Below are positions 47,601-56,300 of a DNA stretch of 64,000 bases, piece by piece. Position numbers and translations under genes: made by a program. Position 1 is the stretch's first letter. Each line of letters begins with the position of its first letter. Source of the DNA: Colius striatus (Eukaryota > Chordata > Aves > Coliiformes > Coliidae); assembly GCF_028858725.1 (NCBI RefSeq), contig NC_084760.1:57127367-57191366 (forward strand), written 5' to 3'. The notes beneath the pieces are model-generated. The model ran no database searches. It was given only the letters and a program-made list of their open reading frames with translations, and was not told where the DNA came from.

Positions 47601-48462
47601 TGTAAGGGATTTACTGTGTCAACTTTAACTTTTGGAATATGTGAATAACACACTAGAAAAAAACTCTCTGGTTGGGCTTCAGTAACTGTAGGAACTAATT
47701 TTAGTCATTTGTGTTCTTGTTCTGTTTGTATCTGCCTTCCACAAACCTCTGAGTGACTTATTTTTTTTTTTTTTTTCAGAAACTAATTTCTGTATTTTCC
47801 TTTACAAAAGTCTTTGTGTGTAGTACCTGTGCTCTCAATCACTCATGCAGGATTCTGGTGATGTTATCTGATACATTTCCAGCGATGCAATGCTGTCAAA
47901 ACTTCAAATGTCTGATACCAACAACTTGCATTATGTTGCCATACATGGTAGAATACTGAAAATTTGAATAAGTACATTAAAAAAAAACCTAAGCAAAACC
48001 ACCAACAAAAAAACATTGTCTGCTTACGCCTTGTATTTGATCAACGTCAAATGAGAATCCGTTGCATATGGTTTTTCATTTCTGTTAAATGTTAGGACTT
48101 TGCAGTAGGATGTGTATGTTCTTGTTAATCCTAATGGAAACCTTAGCATTCTATTTTTGAAATTCTTTCATCAATCTAGTGACTTAAATGTTTGGCACTG
48201 AATTGTAAAAAAACCCGACAGCTTTACTCTTGCTGGTAAGTGTTTTGAAAAAGTCTGGAGGAAAACTAATGGCAATACATGCTGAACATAATACCACAAC
48301 ATCTAATGCTTGCGTTTTGGTACCATGCAGGATCAGGATCAGAATTCTTACTTGCTGGATGACCAATACATGCCGTACAGGGGACACAATTCTTTCCGTG
48401 AGAAGTATTTCAGTGGTGTGACAAAGAGGATTGCCAAGGAAGAAAAAGACAATCAGAAGTAA
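20576..48462 (+). CDS. TRMT11: TRMT11, catalytic subunit of tRNA (guanine10-N2)-methyltransferase (13 exons, 461 aa)
   Basis: SAM-dependent methyltransferase that, with TRMT112, makes m2G at position 10 of tRNA in the cytoplasm. Exons: 20576-20650, 24063-24128, 25254-25327, 27573-27654, 27747-27839, 28853-28987, 30283-30439, 34545-34625, 35255-35419, 36788-36860, 37590-37721, 41004-41124, 48331-48462. They sum to 1386 nt with frame kept throughout; human TRMT11 is 463 aa. Residues 1 to ~170 form the N-terminal THUMP-containing region (YLLLLAQEHLEFRLP at the start). The Rossmann methyltransferase follows, with SAM motif I D222-PFVGTGG-229, acidic motif GTDID 243-247 and catalytic motif IV D309-P-P-Y312. 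The start has good context (gacATGG) and matches the family N-terminus (RYLLL). No frameshift or missing key residue is seen. Terminal exon, intact motifs and CpG promoter indicate an active gene. Confidence 0.98.
20664..20702 (+). repeat. (GGGGCC)n hexanucleotide repeat
   Basis: GGGGCT followed by five perfect GGGGCC units (20670-20699) and a trailing GGG. It starts 14 nt after the exon 1 donor. Seven G-tracts in a row make G-quadruplex formation likely in the transcript or the + strand DNA. Confidence 0.95.
22182..22260 (-). repeat. CR1 LINE 3' tail, antisense
   Basis: 'agaatcatagaaagttaggg', 'attggaagggatctttagcg' and 'agtctgacct' are the reverse complement of a CR1 3' end. The copy may extend some tens of bases further right. 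Confidence 0.8.
23078..23137 (+). repeat. 31-bp tandem duplication
   Basis: The unit TTTTGGTAACTTAATAGTAA... repeats with a period of 31 bp, 29 bases of the second copy being identical to the first. Recent local duplication in TRMT11 intron 1. Confidence 0.92.
24063..24128 (+). CDS. TRMT11: TRMT11 coding exon 2
   Basis: 22 codons, EITSLLSLYGGQFSGEQEIR plus IN; phase 0 at both ends; donor AAT|GTAAGT. Confidence 0.96.
24129..25253 (+). other. TRMT11 intron 2
   Basis: 1.1 kb, nearly half of it the LTR-like block at 24268-24780. A CTCF-like motif is at 24825-24838 (- strand). Acceptor TTATTTCAG. Confidence 0.85.
24268..24780. mobile_element. Probable ERV LTR remnant in TRMT11 intron 2
   Basis: A ~500-bp block unlike the surrounding intron, with avian LTR-like text: 'aacaaagttaagggttataa', 'gggagggagataattctgcc', 'cagctcgcaccttattgtct', 'gggctacttatagggtac'. 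No coding remains. Family and exact ends were not determined, and no target-site duplication was identified. Confidence 0.4.
25254..25327 (+). CDS. TRMT11: TRMT11 coding exon 3
   Basis: Encodes SPFWILNIPSEEMARGLMKR and TVCA, then two bases of Lys72. It matches the conserved SPFWIL and LMKRTVCAK blocks. Donor AA|GTAAGA. Confidence 0.96.
25328..27572 (+). other. TRMT11 intron 3
   Basis: 2.2 kb of AT-rich unique sequence; no repeat family recognised. Acceptor TAATTTTAG. Confidence 0.85.
27573..27654 (+). CDS. TRMT11: TRMT11 coding exon 4
   Basis: Completes Lys72 and encodes SVFELWGHGRSAGELYASLK and NYPMDKM. Donor ATG|GTATGC. The following intron 4 is only 92 bp. Confidence 0.96.
27747..27839 (+). 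CDS. TRMT11: TRMT11 coding exon 5
   Basis: 31 codons, with DSTYKVHIHTFNKTLTQ, part of the conserved THUMP-containing region. Phase 0 at both ends; acceptor T-tract then TTTTAG. Confidence 0.96.
27840..28852 (+). other. TRMT11 intron 5
   Basis: 1.0 kb AT-rich unique sequence; nothing recognised in it. Confidence 0.85.
28853..28987 (+). CDS. TRMT11: TRMT11 coding exon 6
   Basis: 45 codons, ALEFLPFQGKVNLKNPEHIF then WILEDYG and YFGRW at the end. It closes the N-terminal region. Donor TGG|GTGCGT. Confidence 0.96.
28988..30282 (+). other. TRMT11 intron 6
   Basis: 1.3 kb. It includes an alternating purine-pyrimidine stretch (about 29896-29936, GTGCATGTGTACGTGC...) with Z-DNA potential. No repeat family recognised in the rest. 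Confidence 0.8.
30283..30439 (+). CDS. TRMT11: TRMT11 coding exon 7 (SAM motif I)
   Basis: Encodes IADGQRELIESYSVKKRHFI, GNTSMDACLSFIMANHG and DPFVGTG, the SAM-binding motif I. The exon ends inside that motif: Gly228 is split by a 4.1-kb intron. Human has Gly where this copy has Cys203 in MDACLSF. Confidence 0.97.
30490..30790. mobile_element. Probable avian ERV LTR fragment
   Basis: Begins 'ggtggtttgacactggctgg', 'atgctgggtgcccaccactc', 'tatcacccctctcctcagca', which resembles the start of a common avian ERV LTR class read antisense, followed by 'ggaggggagaaaatg' and 'gttttattaactcaa'. No viral coding sequence. The right end is approximate. Confidence 0.5.
31606..31753 (+). repeat. CR1 LINE 3' fragment
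   Basis: 'catccctggagatgttcaag', 'gccaggctggatggggcttt', 'gagcaacctagtctagt', 'ttggaactagatgatgttta', 'ccccttccagcccaaagc'. This is a different, shorter 3' subtype than the copies at 4.5 and 6.5 kb. Confidence 0.88.
34545..34625 (+). CDS. TRMT11: TRMT11 coding exon 8
   Basis: Completes motif I with Gly228-Gly229 and encodes LLISSAHFGAYVCGTDIDYN then TIHGL. GTDID carries the acidic residue at the end of strand 2 that contacts the SAM ribose. Donor TTAG|GTATGT. Confidence 0.96.
34626..35254 (+). other. TRMT11 intron 8
   Basis: 629 bp of AT-rich unique sequence, ending in a C-rich acceptor tract (CACCCCCCCCTGCAG). Confidence 0.85.
35255..35419 (+). CDS. TRMT11: TRMT11 coding exon 9
   Basis: Encodes GKASRKNQKWRGPDENIRAN, LRQYGLEKYYLD and FDAIITD. 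The last Asp is D309 of the DPPY motif, which is split by the next intron. Donor GATC|GTGAGT. Confidence 0.96.
35420..36787 (+). other. TRMT11 intron 9
   Basis: 1.4 kb of unique AT-rich sequence; no repeat recognised. Acceptor TTTATATAG. Confidence 0.85.
36788..36860 (+). CDS. TRMT11: TRMT11 coding exon 10 (catalytic DPPY)
   Basis: Completes Pro310, then PYGIREATRRTGSQKETVKS and AEK. D309-P-P-Y312 is the N-methyltransferase motif IV for the exocyclic amine of guanine. Donor AAAG|GTAAGT. Confidence 0.96.
36861..37589 (+). other. TRMT11 intron 10
   Basis: 729 bp with no recognised element. It ends in a long T-tract acceptor. Confidence 0.85.
37590..37721 (+). CDS. TRMT11: TRMT11 coding exon 11
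   Basis: Encodes STESNTFVSSNYHLSDIFFD, LLKFAAEHLVIGGRLVYWLP and IYRP, then two bases of Glu378. GGRLVYWLP is the conserved strand near the end of the methyltransferase fold. Donor CCTGA|GTATGT. Confidence 0.96.
37722..41003 (+). other. TRMT11 intron 11
   Basis: 3.3 kb of AT-rich sequence without a recognised repeat family. A CTCF-like motif is at 38191-38204. Acceptor TTTCCTCCAG. Confidence 0.85.
41004..41124 (+). CDS. TRMT11: TRMT11 coding exon 12
   Basis: Completes Glu378, then YTEEIIPRHPCLKRISNCEQ and HTSRRLITMEKVKEFK. Phase 0 at donor AAG|GTAAGC. Confidence 0.96.
41125..48330 (+). other. TRMT11 intron 12 (largest)
   Basis: 7.2 kb, with no exon of another gene recognised on either strand. 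Contains a (TTTA)n tract at 41954-41975, a CTCF-like motif at 46901-46914, a long T run at 47759-47777 and otherwise unique AT-rich DNA. No CR1 was recognised in it. Acceptor CCATGCAG. Confidence 0.85.
41954..41975. repeat. (TTTA)n microsatellite
   Basis: About five TTTA units in TRMT11 intron 12. Confidence 0.88.
48331..48462 (+). CDS. TRMT11: TRMT11 coding exon 13 (terminal)
   Basis: Encodes DQDQNSYLLDDQYMPYRGHN, SFREKYFSGVTKRIAKEE and DNQK, then TAA (48460-48462). It matches the conserved GHNSFREKYFSGVTKRIAKEE tail of the family. The exon starts with a GATCAG duplication that offers alternative in-frame acceptors. Confidence 0.97.
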   Translation, partial: DQDQNSYLLDDQYMPYRGHNSFREKYFSGVTKRIAKEEKDNQK

Positions 48463-48910
48463 AATATAATATAAACAGATTAAAAAAATGAGGAAAGAAT
48501 GAAGAGCGTGTTTCTTTGTAAGGACATCTGGATATGAACATTCATTTGGATGCTTCAGAAAAATAAACACTGCTTTTAATTTTAAAACGAGACGAAACCC
48601 ACAACACAGGTTGGGAGCAGTTCTTTTTAATTAGCTTTGTTTATAGCAGATTTTATTGTACAAGGTTTTTGAGTCTTATTTAATTTATATTTGTACTTTC
48701 AAGTACTAATGATGATTGACTAAAACCATTATTATTATTCTTTCACCATTACTGTTTACAAAATAGTAGTATTATTTGGCTGCTTAAGCTGTGAGCATCT
48801 GGCTGTTTTAGAGACACGTGGTGGTGATCAAGGATTGCTTATTAAGATCATTTTCATTTGTTTTGTTTTTTTGTAAATGGTATACAATAAACCAAAAGAT
48901 TGTTGTGAGG
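48463..48910 (+). other. TRMT11: TRMT11 3' UTR (inferred)
   Basis: About 450 nt after the stop. A proximal AATAAA is at 48562-48567 and a distal AATAAA at 48886-48891; the latter is followed at once by a TTGTTGTGAGGGTTTT G/T-rich element, so it is the better cleavage signal. Two alternative 3' ends are possible. Confidence 0.7.
48886..48891 (+). terminator. TRMT11: TRMT11 polyadenylation signal (distal)
   Basis: AATAAA with a strong GT-rich downstream element within 15-30 nt. Confidence 0.7.
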
Positions 48911-51900
48911 GTTTTTTTTAATTGTTGCATGCAATAGCTGCTCATCTGAGTTCCAATTGCACTGACTGAGGCCAGAAGTGTTTAAAACAAACAAAAAGCA
49001 CAAAGAAACAAATACACGAGTGCACCCTCCCCCGCCCTCCCCTCCAAAAATAAGCGGCTGTGACCTGACAAACTCTGCAGAGCCTGTTAAACCTTGTGAA
49101 GCCTGTCCACATCTGAAGCTCATCTGCACCTTGGATTTGCTTTTGCATTCCTAAACCTTGACTCTTGGTCAAGTCAACTGTCTGCAATTTTTGGTTCAGA
49201 AACTGATAGTTACAGCAGTAACAAGAAGAGCATAAAATCAGCAACGATTCCCTAATGGTATTAAGCCTAATCAGATCTTTGAAATTGAAGCTGAATTTGT
49301 TAAAGGGCAAACTGTGCTGAATCCACACCATGTCCATCATGAAAATACCCCGTTTGAAAACCACTGAGACCATTAATTCAAGATGTTAATGGCTCTTCTC
49401 ATTTTGGTGGTCAGCTTTTCTTCAGCAGGGTGTTGGAGAATGTGGTTGCTTGCTTCAGCCAGAGGAAACCTTGCTTCTCAACTTGCTGCAAGTTGCCGAC
49501 TCTTGTCACGTTATGGTCTTTGTAGATTATTATCTTTAAATGCCTTTCCGAAAAAAATCTGTATGCTGGGGAAAGCACATGTCACTCTGTATATCTGGTC
49601 AAGTTCAGTAACTGAATTTGCTCTTCTGTGTGTTGTAGTCCTCAGCTGCAGGAGGAAGAGCTCACATACTTGATGACAACTTTGTCTGACCTTCTGGATC
49701 TAATCTGTGGTGTGTTAGGAAGTTCTGAAATAGTGATTTATTTTCTGTGTTTCCATTATAAATCACTTTATTTTGAGACTTTTAATGTCAACTGTATAAT
49801 AGTTGTTCTGGGATAAACTTGGAGCAAGATCAAAGCACAGACAATTTTTCAAAAGCAGAATTTGAATTGATCACCTTCAAATATTACATCAAAAAAAATT
49901 ACTGCTTCTGAAAACCTGTCTTCGTATAACTTCTGACTTCAATTTCAGCATTACAATTTGGCATTCAGCTTTTATTACTTTACAAATTAAAATTACTCTC
50001 TGTTCTTCATGGGCAAGGAATTTTTGTAGATGGATTTATGATGCATTTATAACTTCATTTTCATAAAAGTTACCCTATGCAGACATGATCTAAATGGTTA
50101 TACAAGATGTAAGGTAGTGGCACGTCTGGCTCTGTCTCTTCAAAGGGAATGATTTAGTTTATTTCTCCTCCGCTTGATCCAACTTTTAGTCCCTTCAGCA
50201 GCAGTGGTGTGGCCTCTGTTTAGCAGTTCATACATAACAGCTCCATCGTTACTGAAGAACACCCTTTTGAAGAGAAACTGTAGGTACGTTTGGGGTACTG
50301 TGTCAACACCCGCAAATCAAAAGTAGTTTGGGATTGGAATCAGAATCAGATGTTGAAGCGCTGCTGCTCCTCAATTTTAAAGCTATCTGTTGGGAATATT
50401 TCTGATCCTTAAATTGCTTTTCTCTTAATGTCTAGCCTAGGGCACTTGCAGACTTGCAGAGCAGCGGTGTTTGCAGCTGCCGAGTCGTGACCTGGTCCTC
50501 GTGCTCATAGCAAGGGGGTAACAGCAGGCCCCCGGACAGGTGAATGATCCTCTCAGCAGGATTTGGCCACGGGCAGGTGGACAGATGCGATTTCTGGCGC
50601 TTTCTTTCGATCTGGTTCCATGCAGTCTCTTTCCATGAGGTTCCAGTTTCCTGTCCCTGGCAGGGAGGGTCAGTTCACGAGCCCGCGCTGAACTCATGCC
50701 GTTGTCATTCTCTCCTTTGGGGTGGTTCGTGCCATTTTCCAGTTTTGAAAAATAAACGTTATTTTTGGAGTGTTTGTTGCGCTGCAGTAAATTGAGCAGA
50801 GGGAGGAGCTGAAAATGGCTGCGAGGTCATACGGACAGAGGATGTCTCTTGCTGTAGGGAGCCATTTGTCGAGGCAACAAAGGGAAAAAGGCCCCTCTTT
50901 TCAGAGAATGCCTTTTCCTGGTGGTGGTGTTTCTAACTGCCAAAGCCTCCCACGGATCTGTGGGAAGAGGAAACTTAGAAGTAGTGGAAATAGATTTTCC
51001 TCTGCATTAATTGTGTGCTCTACCTGCTGTTTTTCTCTAATACTTTTTTTAATTAGCATCCATTTTGAACAAGTGTGACAGAAGGTCAAAGTTTTGTGAG
51101 GTCTCACAGATAACAGGGAGCTACAAATTCTGTTAAAATAGAGATGTTGGGGAAAAAAAAAAGGACCTAGTTAATCTCTTCCAGGGAAAAGATTGTTACA
51201 TGAGTTCAGCTCTCATTAAACATCAGAGACCCCTCATGGAAACAAGACCGAGGGACAAAAACTGTTACCAAGGGGTTTTGTTGCTGCTGTGACAACCAGT
51301 GCTGCTTCTTGATCTTCTCTTTGAAACGAAAAAAAACCCAAATAAAAGCATACAAAGAGTATTTTTGGAAGGAACATAAAGGTGTTAGCTGAATTTTACA
51401 CTTTTTTTCAAGCTATGAGGCCAACTCACAAAAACTTAGTAGCTCTCCTTATCGCTCTGATGAGAGGAGTCACGCAGATATGTCAGTTTGTTGAACATCT
51501 TCAGGAAAGTGCAGTCCTCCCTTTAAACTAACCAAAGAAACTTGTGCCTGTTATGGGGACAGCATCTGACTTGACTCTGGGTCTCGTCTAGTAGAGCAGG
51601 CTTTTTGTTGCCTCAACACTCGTTGCTGGACTTTGTACTGGAACCATGCACTACAAACTGTCCACTCACTGAATACGAGCACTTCAACAGCAACTCTTGA
51701 AGTTTGGTTTTGGTGGATCCTTCTTCTGTCTCTACCTGTTCAGTGGGGCTGGAAGATTGTGATACAAGTCGTTAACTTACTAACATCTCTTCTTTTTCCA
51801 TTAAACTAGTATTTTAGCTCACAATTGTGGCTTCTAGGAGGGTCATTGGTATCTATACACATGGCAGTTGGTAGAGGGCAGTCAAATTTTTGTGAGTTTT

Positions 51901-52629
51901 CAGTCAAGGTTCACTTGTCCAAAACTACTGACAAATGCTGCTAAGAAGGTAAAATATGGGCTTTCAGTCTGTTTTGATATTAGTTAACTGTGGAGACGCT
52001 ATAGGGAGGAAATACCATAATAATTCTGAATAGTCTCTTTCCTTTTATCACCACTTTTTCCTAGAGTTCTTCTTAATTGTTATTTCCGTTGTCTTTGGGA
52101 CAGCTCCACAGCCTCAAGGCCACCAGCCAGAGAAGGGTATCCGCAGAGATGGTGACCCTGTGTATTTGCCCTGACCTCTGGCCACAGGTTTTCCAGAGAC
52201 AGAAATGCCCCATTGGAGTAGGCAGGACTGGAAAAGATGATAACACAGTGGTTATGGGTTTCACTGTCAGATGACAAGCAGCTCTGGGGTTAGCTGGCAG
52301 GAGGCTGATGAAGTCTCCAAGAGGCAGAAGTTGGTCTCTGCTGGCTCAGCTCATGACACCACCGTGTTTCTCTTTTCTGATTCTCCACCCCTTCAGACAA
52401 GCTGAGAAGAAAAAACTAATGTGTTCTTTCTTTGCTGTTTAGCTTGGTTTGCAGTTTAAACTGAACTTGAAACTGAACAAGGCTGTCTCTTCACTCTGGA
52501 AACCTCTTTTCCTAGAAAAAAACCCAGAGTTGTGGCTACCCAGGACAATGAAGAGGCCAATATCCCTCTCTGCCTTTCTCTTCTCTTTGCACAGTCTTGT
52601 CATTGCAAAGCAGCTGGTATGGACAGCAG
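48911..52629. other. Intergenic, no gene recognised
   Basis: Unique sequence downstream of TRMT11. Short frames on both strands show no recognisable domain. CENPW, the next gene expected by synteny, was not seen. Confidence 0.5.
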
Positions 52630-53370
52630 GAAATACGCTTGTGCATGTTTGACAATGCCAAATGCCAGGTCCTGCACTTGGACCACAACTACCCCAGGCG
52701 ATGCTACAGGTTTGGGACAGAGTTGCTGAAGAGCTGTCTTGCGGAAAAGGACCTGAGAATGTTGATTGACAGCCGGCTGAACATGAGCCGGCAGTGCGCC
52801 CAGCTGGCTAAGAAGGCCAATGGCATCCTGGCCTATATCAGAAATAGTGTGAGCAGCAGGACCAGGGAAGTGATTGTCCCCCTGTACTGGTGAGGCCGCA
52901 TTTTGTTATGCTGGAACGTGTCCAGAGACAAGCAATGAAGCTGATGAGGGATCTGCAGAACAAGTCCTATGAGGAGCAGCTGAGGGAGCTGAGGTTGATT
53001 AGTCTGGAGAAGAGGAGGCTGGTGGGGGGACATGATTGCTCACTACAACTACCTGAAAGGAGGTTGTAGTGAAGTGAGGGTTAGTCTCTTCTCCCGTGTT
53101 GCAAGGGATAAGACAAGATGAAATGGCCTCAAGTTGCACCAGGTGAGGTTTAGATTGGAGATTTGGAAGAATGTTTTCACTGAGAGAGCTGTTGGACACT
53201 GGAACATGCTGTGCAGGGAGATGGTGGAGTAACCATCCCTAGAGATATTTAAAAAATATTTAAAGGTGTAAATGAGATGCTGAAGGACATGGTTTATTGT
53301 TGGGCTTGGCATTGTTCGGTTAGTGGTTGGACACGATCTTAAAGGCCTTTTCCAACCAAAACGATTCTGT
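52630..53370 (+). repeat. CR1 LINE, ~740 bp, with end of the RT ORF
   Basis: The longest CR1 in the window. Its first part (to about 52890) reads as the C-terminal end of the CR1 ORF2 protein ([39 protein letters not shown]); later parts are frameshifted. It continues through 'ctggagaagaggaggctgg' and 'ttagattggagatttggaag' to 'ccaaaacgattctgtg'. It is 5'-truncated and no longer coding. Confidence 0.93.
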
Positions 53371-56300
53371 GTTGGGCAAATATGACGAGTGGCCCAAGCA
53401 CTGCCTGTGTTTGTTTGGCCTCCCCGTTTCGGTGTTCCCCAGAGCGACCTGACAAGCTGCAGGCTGAACTTGATAAACTACTGCTGTTTGTTACAGGGAA
53501 TGACCTGCCAAAAAAGCATGCAGGCCCTGTGCTGCTGAGGCCAGGGAAGCAGGACCTCCCCTCTCAACCCCAGCTGCATTGTCTCTTCGTAAGCAAAGAA
53601 AATTTTTACCTCACTGAGAAATAACCATAGAATAGCATTTTTAGCCTTTTGTAAAGTTGTCAAAGAAGACAAAAGTATGGACTATTTCTTAAGTAAATGC
53701 AAATTTTCTTTTGCTTTTTGTTTTTTTCTGTAAAAGGAAATAAAAACATGTTTGTGCCAAGAACTGTTATATCCCACCCCCTTTCTCTTTTTTATTTTTT
53801 AATTGTATTTTTATATGCTTGGCAGAATTAATGATGAAAATCTTTCCAGCTGTGACTTTGCCAGAATCCCTTTCTGAAGCTCCTACTAATTTGGATTAAA
53901 ATTGGATGGATGAAAGCCTCAAACAGCAATTCCTGGCAGTAGGTTTGCTGAGGCCCCACAGCATATACTTCTCAAACTGTTCTTATCTTCTGAGGCAAAA
54001 AAAAAAAAACAAACCAAAACAAGCCAACCCAAACCCCCAAAATAATCAAACATAATTTTGTAATTACACAGTTATTAGCACTCTCTGTCTCTTTACTCTC
54101 CCTACGCGATGGGAGTCTGTGTGCAGGGCATGGAGCTTGCCGGGGCTCCCCTTTGCGGGACAGACCTCTGGCTTTTGCAGGATGGGGTTTTGGTTGCAGG
54201 ATGAAGAGGATTTGTTAAGTGCTGTCTCTTACCAGCTACCCTATATGTTAACAGCTTGTGTGGATTTTAGAGTGTGGCCATGCTGGGAAGTGACTGTTCC
54301 AAACATCAAAGGTGGATGTACAAGCCTGTTGTTGTGGGGACATGAAGCCACTGAGTTTCCTGAGCCCTCTGTGCACTCACCTTGTTTGCTTAATTCTGTC
54401 AGCATTGACACTTTGTTTTCTTACTGTCCAGGGCTTCCTGGAGCCAGCAGCTGGAAGCTCTCCTACTGCCACAAACAATTAAATTAAGTTCTTCAAATTG
54501 GACAGATCGATCTCTGGCAAGTGGCCCGTGTTCCTTCTCCTCTTCCCTCTCACCAGGAGTCTTCTGGAAGCTTGTGAGCTTGCTAAGACCTTTCTTGCTG
54601 TGTTCCTCTCTTCACAACCATTCTGTAAAGTAAAAACAGTGCTCCAAACATCCACAGTGCCACGGGATGCTGACAGGCTGTTCTGGCAAGGCCAGAAGTG
54701 CCCTGTCCACCAGCATAGCACCCCCAGGTCTGAGGCTGCAGCTCACGAGGGCATCCGAAAACCCTGAGAGCACGTTGGCTTAGATGTGATCTCTTACTGG
54801 AGGGGATGGCAGGAGCTCCTTGCTGCAGATGTTCTGAATGCCTTGCTCACCTGCCTGGAGCACCTCCTGCACACATACACAAATACTACCAGTTATATTT
54901 AGGGCATATTCTGTTAGTTATCATGAACAACAGCAACAGCAGCTTTCCCAAATGGACCACATGCAATTTCTGGTGAACCTGGAGATTGTCTAGATGATCA
55001 TTGCTAAAGAATTATGGAGAAAAACATTGGCTGCAGCATCTTCTGTCTCCATGCTGTGACTGCTGGCGTGGAAAGCCATGCAGGCCCTCGGATCTCTTGG
55101 GGGAGACCTACCCTTTCCATTCGTTTCTGATGGACTGAGGGCTTTGTTTTTAGAGTGTGATCGTTGTCACCATTAGCTGCTGGTTTTCTCCATTGTCTGT
55201 TCAGCAGGTGTGAGCAGATGCTTGTCAGGCTGCCCCAGCTCACCTCCTAGCTGCCTTGAAGGAACAGGGCAACTGCACAGTGACTGAACTCTTTCCTTCT
55301 CAGGATGTCTTGAGGTATTTCTGCCTGTCGAGGCAGAAAGAGGAAAGTCAAATGCCTCAGCTGAAGTCCATCCTGTATTTTCAGTTAGGAGGGGAAGTAC
55401 TGGGATGTATTTTTAGCCATTATCTTGCATATTTCCATGCCAAATGTGTAGTCTGACTTCTTCCCTGACTGTCAGCTTTGCAAATGCATTTTGCATCTTG
55501 TGGATGCAAAAAGTGCATTTTTTTCTACACCTCCTACTATGAGTAGAAGGAAAGAGTTATTCAGGATAATACATTCTCCTTGCAAGTTCTTTATAAAGCT
55601 ATTGCCTTCAGACTTTGCTCTCAAAAACATCTGCCACAATCCACCTGTTCATAGTATTGATGCAAAAACTAGACACAAATTTGGACATGCTTCTTTAAAA
55701 AGATACATTGTTTTATCATCTTCTAATTATCAAATATTAGCAGATCTTGAATCCTGCTTTTGAAATAATAAAAAAATATTTTAATGGGTTATTTTGCCTT
55801 CCCGTCAACTTGTAACTCTTAGGCTGGCATGTCAGAATCTAAAAGTCTGTAACATAAGCCACAAGGAGCATTTCTTTTTGCATGAGCCACTCCCACTGTG
55901 TCCAGGAGTGATAATGCTTGCCATTGAAAGAAGAGAATTTAAGTAAAAGAAAATACAGAAAGTCCTTTATTGACAGTAAGGCTTTTGTGATGGATTGGAA
56001 TGAACTCCCTGAAAAAGCTAAAGCTTTTAGCAAAGTGATGTAGGAAATAATGAATAATCTAGAATTTTAGTTTAATATGATAAAAGTTTTCTTGCAATTC
56101 TACAAGAATGAGAAGATATGGAAGATTTTTTTAATCCTTCCTGTGATTTTTCATCTTGCTAAGAGTCTTTTTTACCTTAGAAATGTATACTTAATTATCA
56201 AGAGAGCTATCCATTTAACTTGCTACTAAAGAATGCAACAAAATAGATTATTGTTTCCCATGATACCTCATTCTCTCCTGTTCTGTGGAAATCTGTCATG

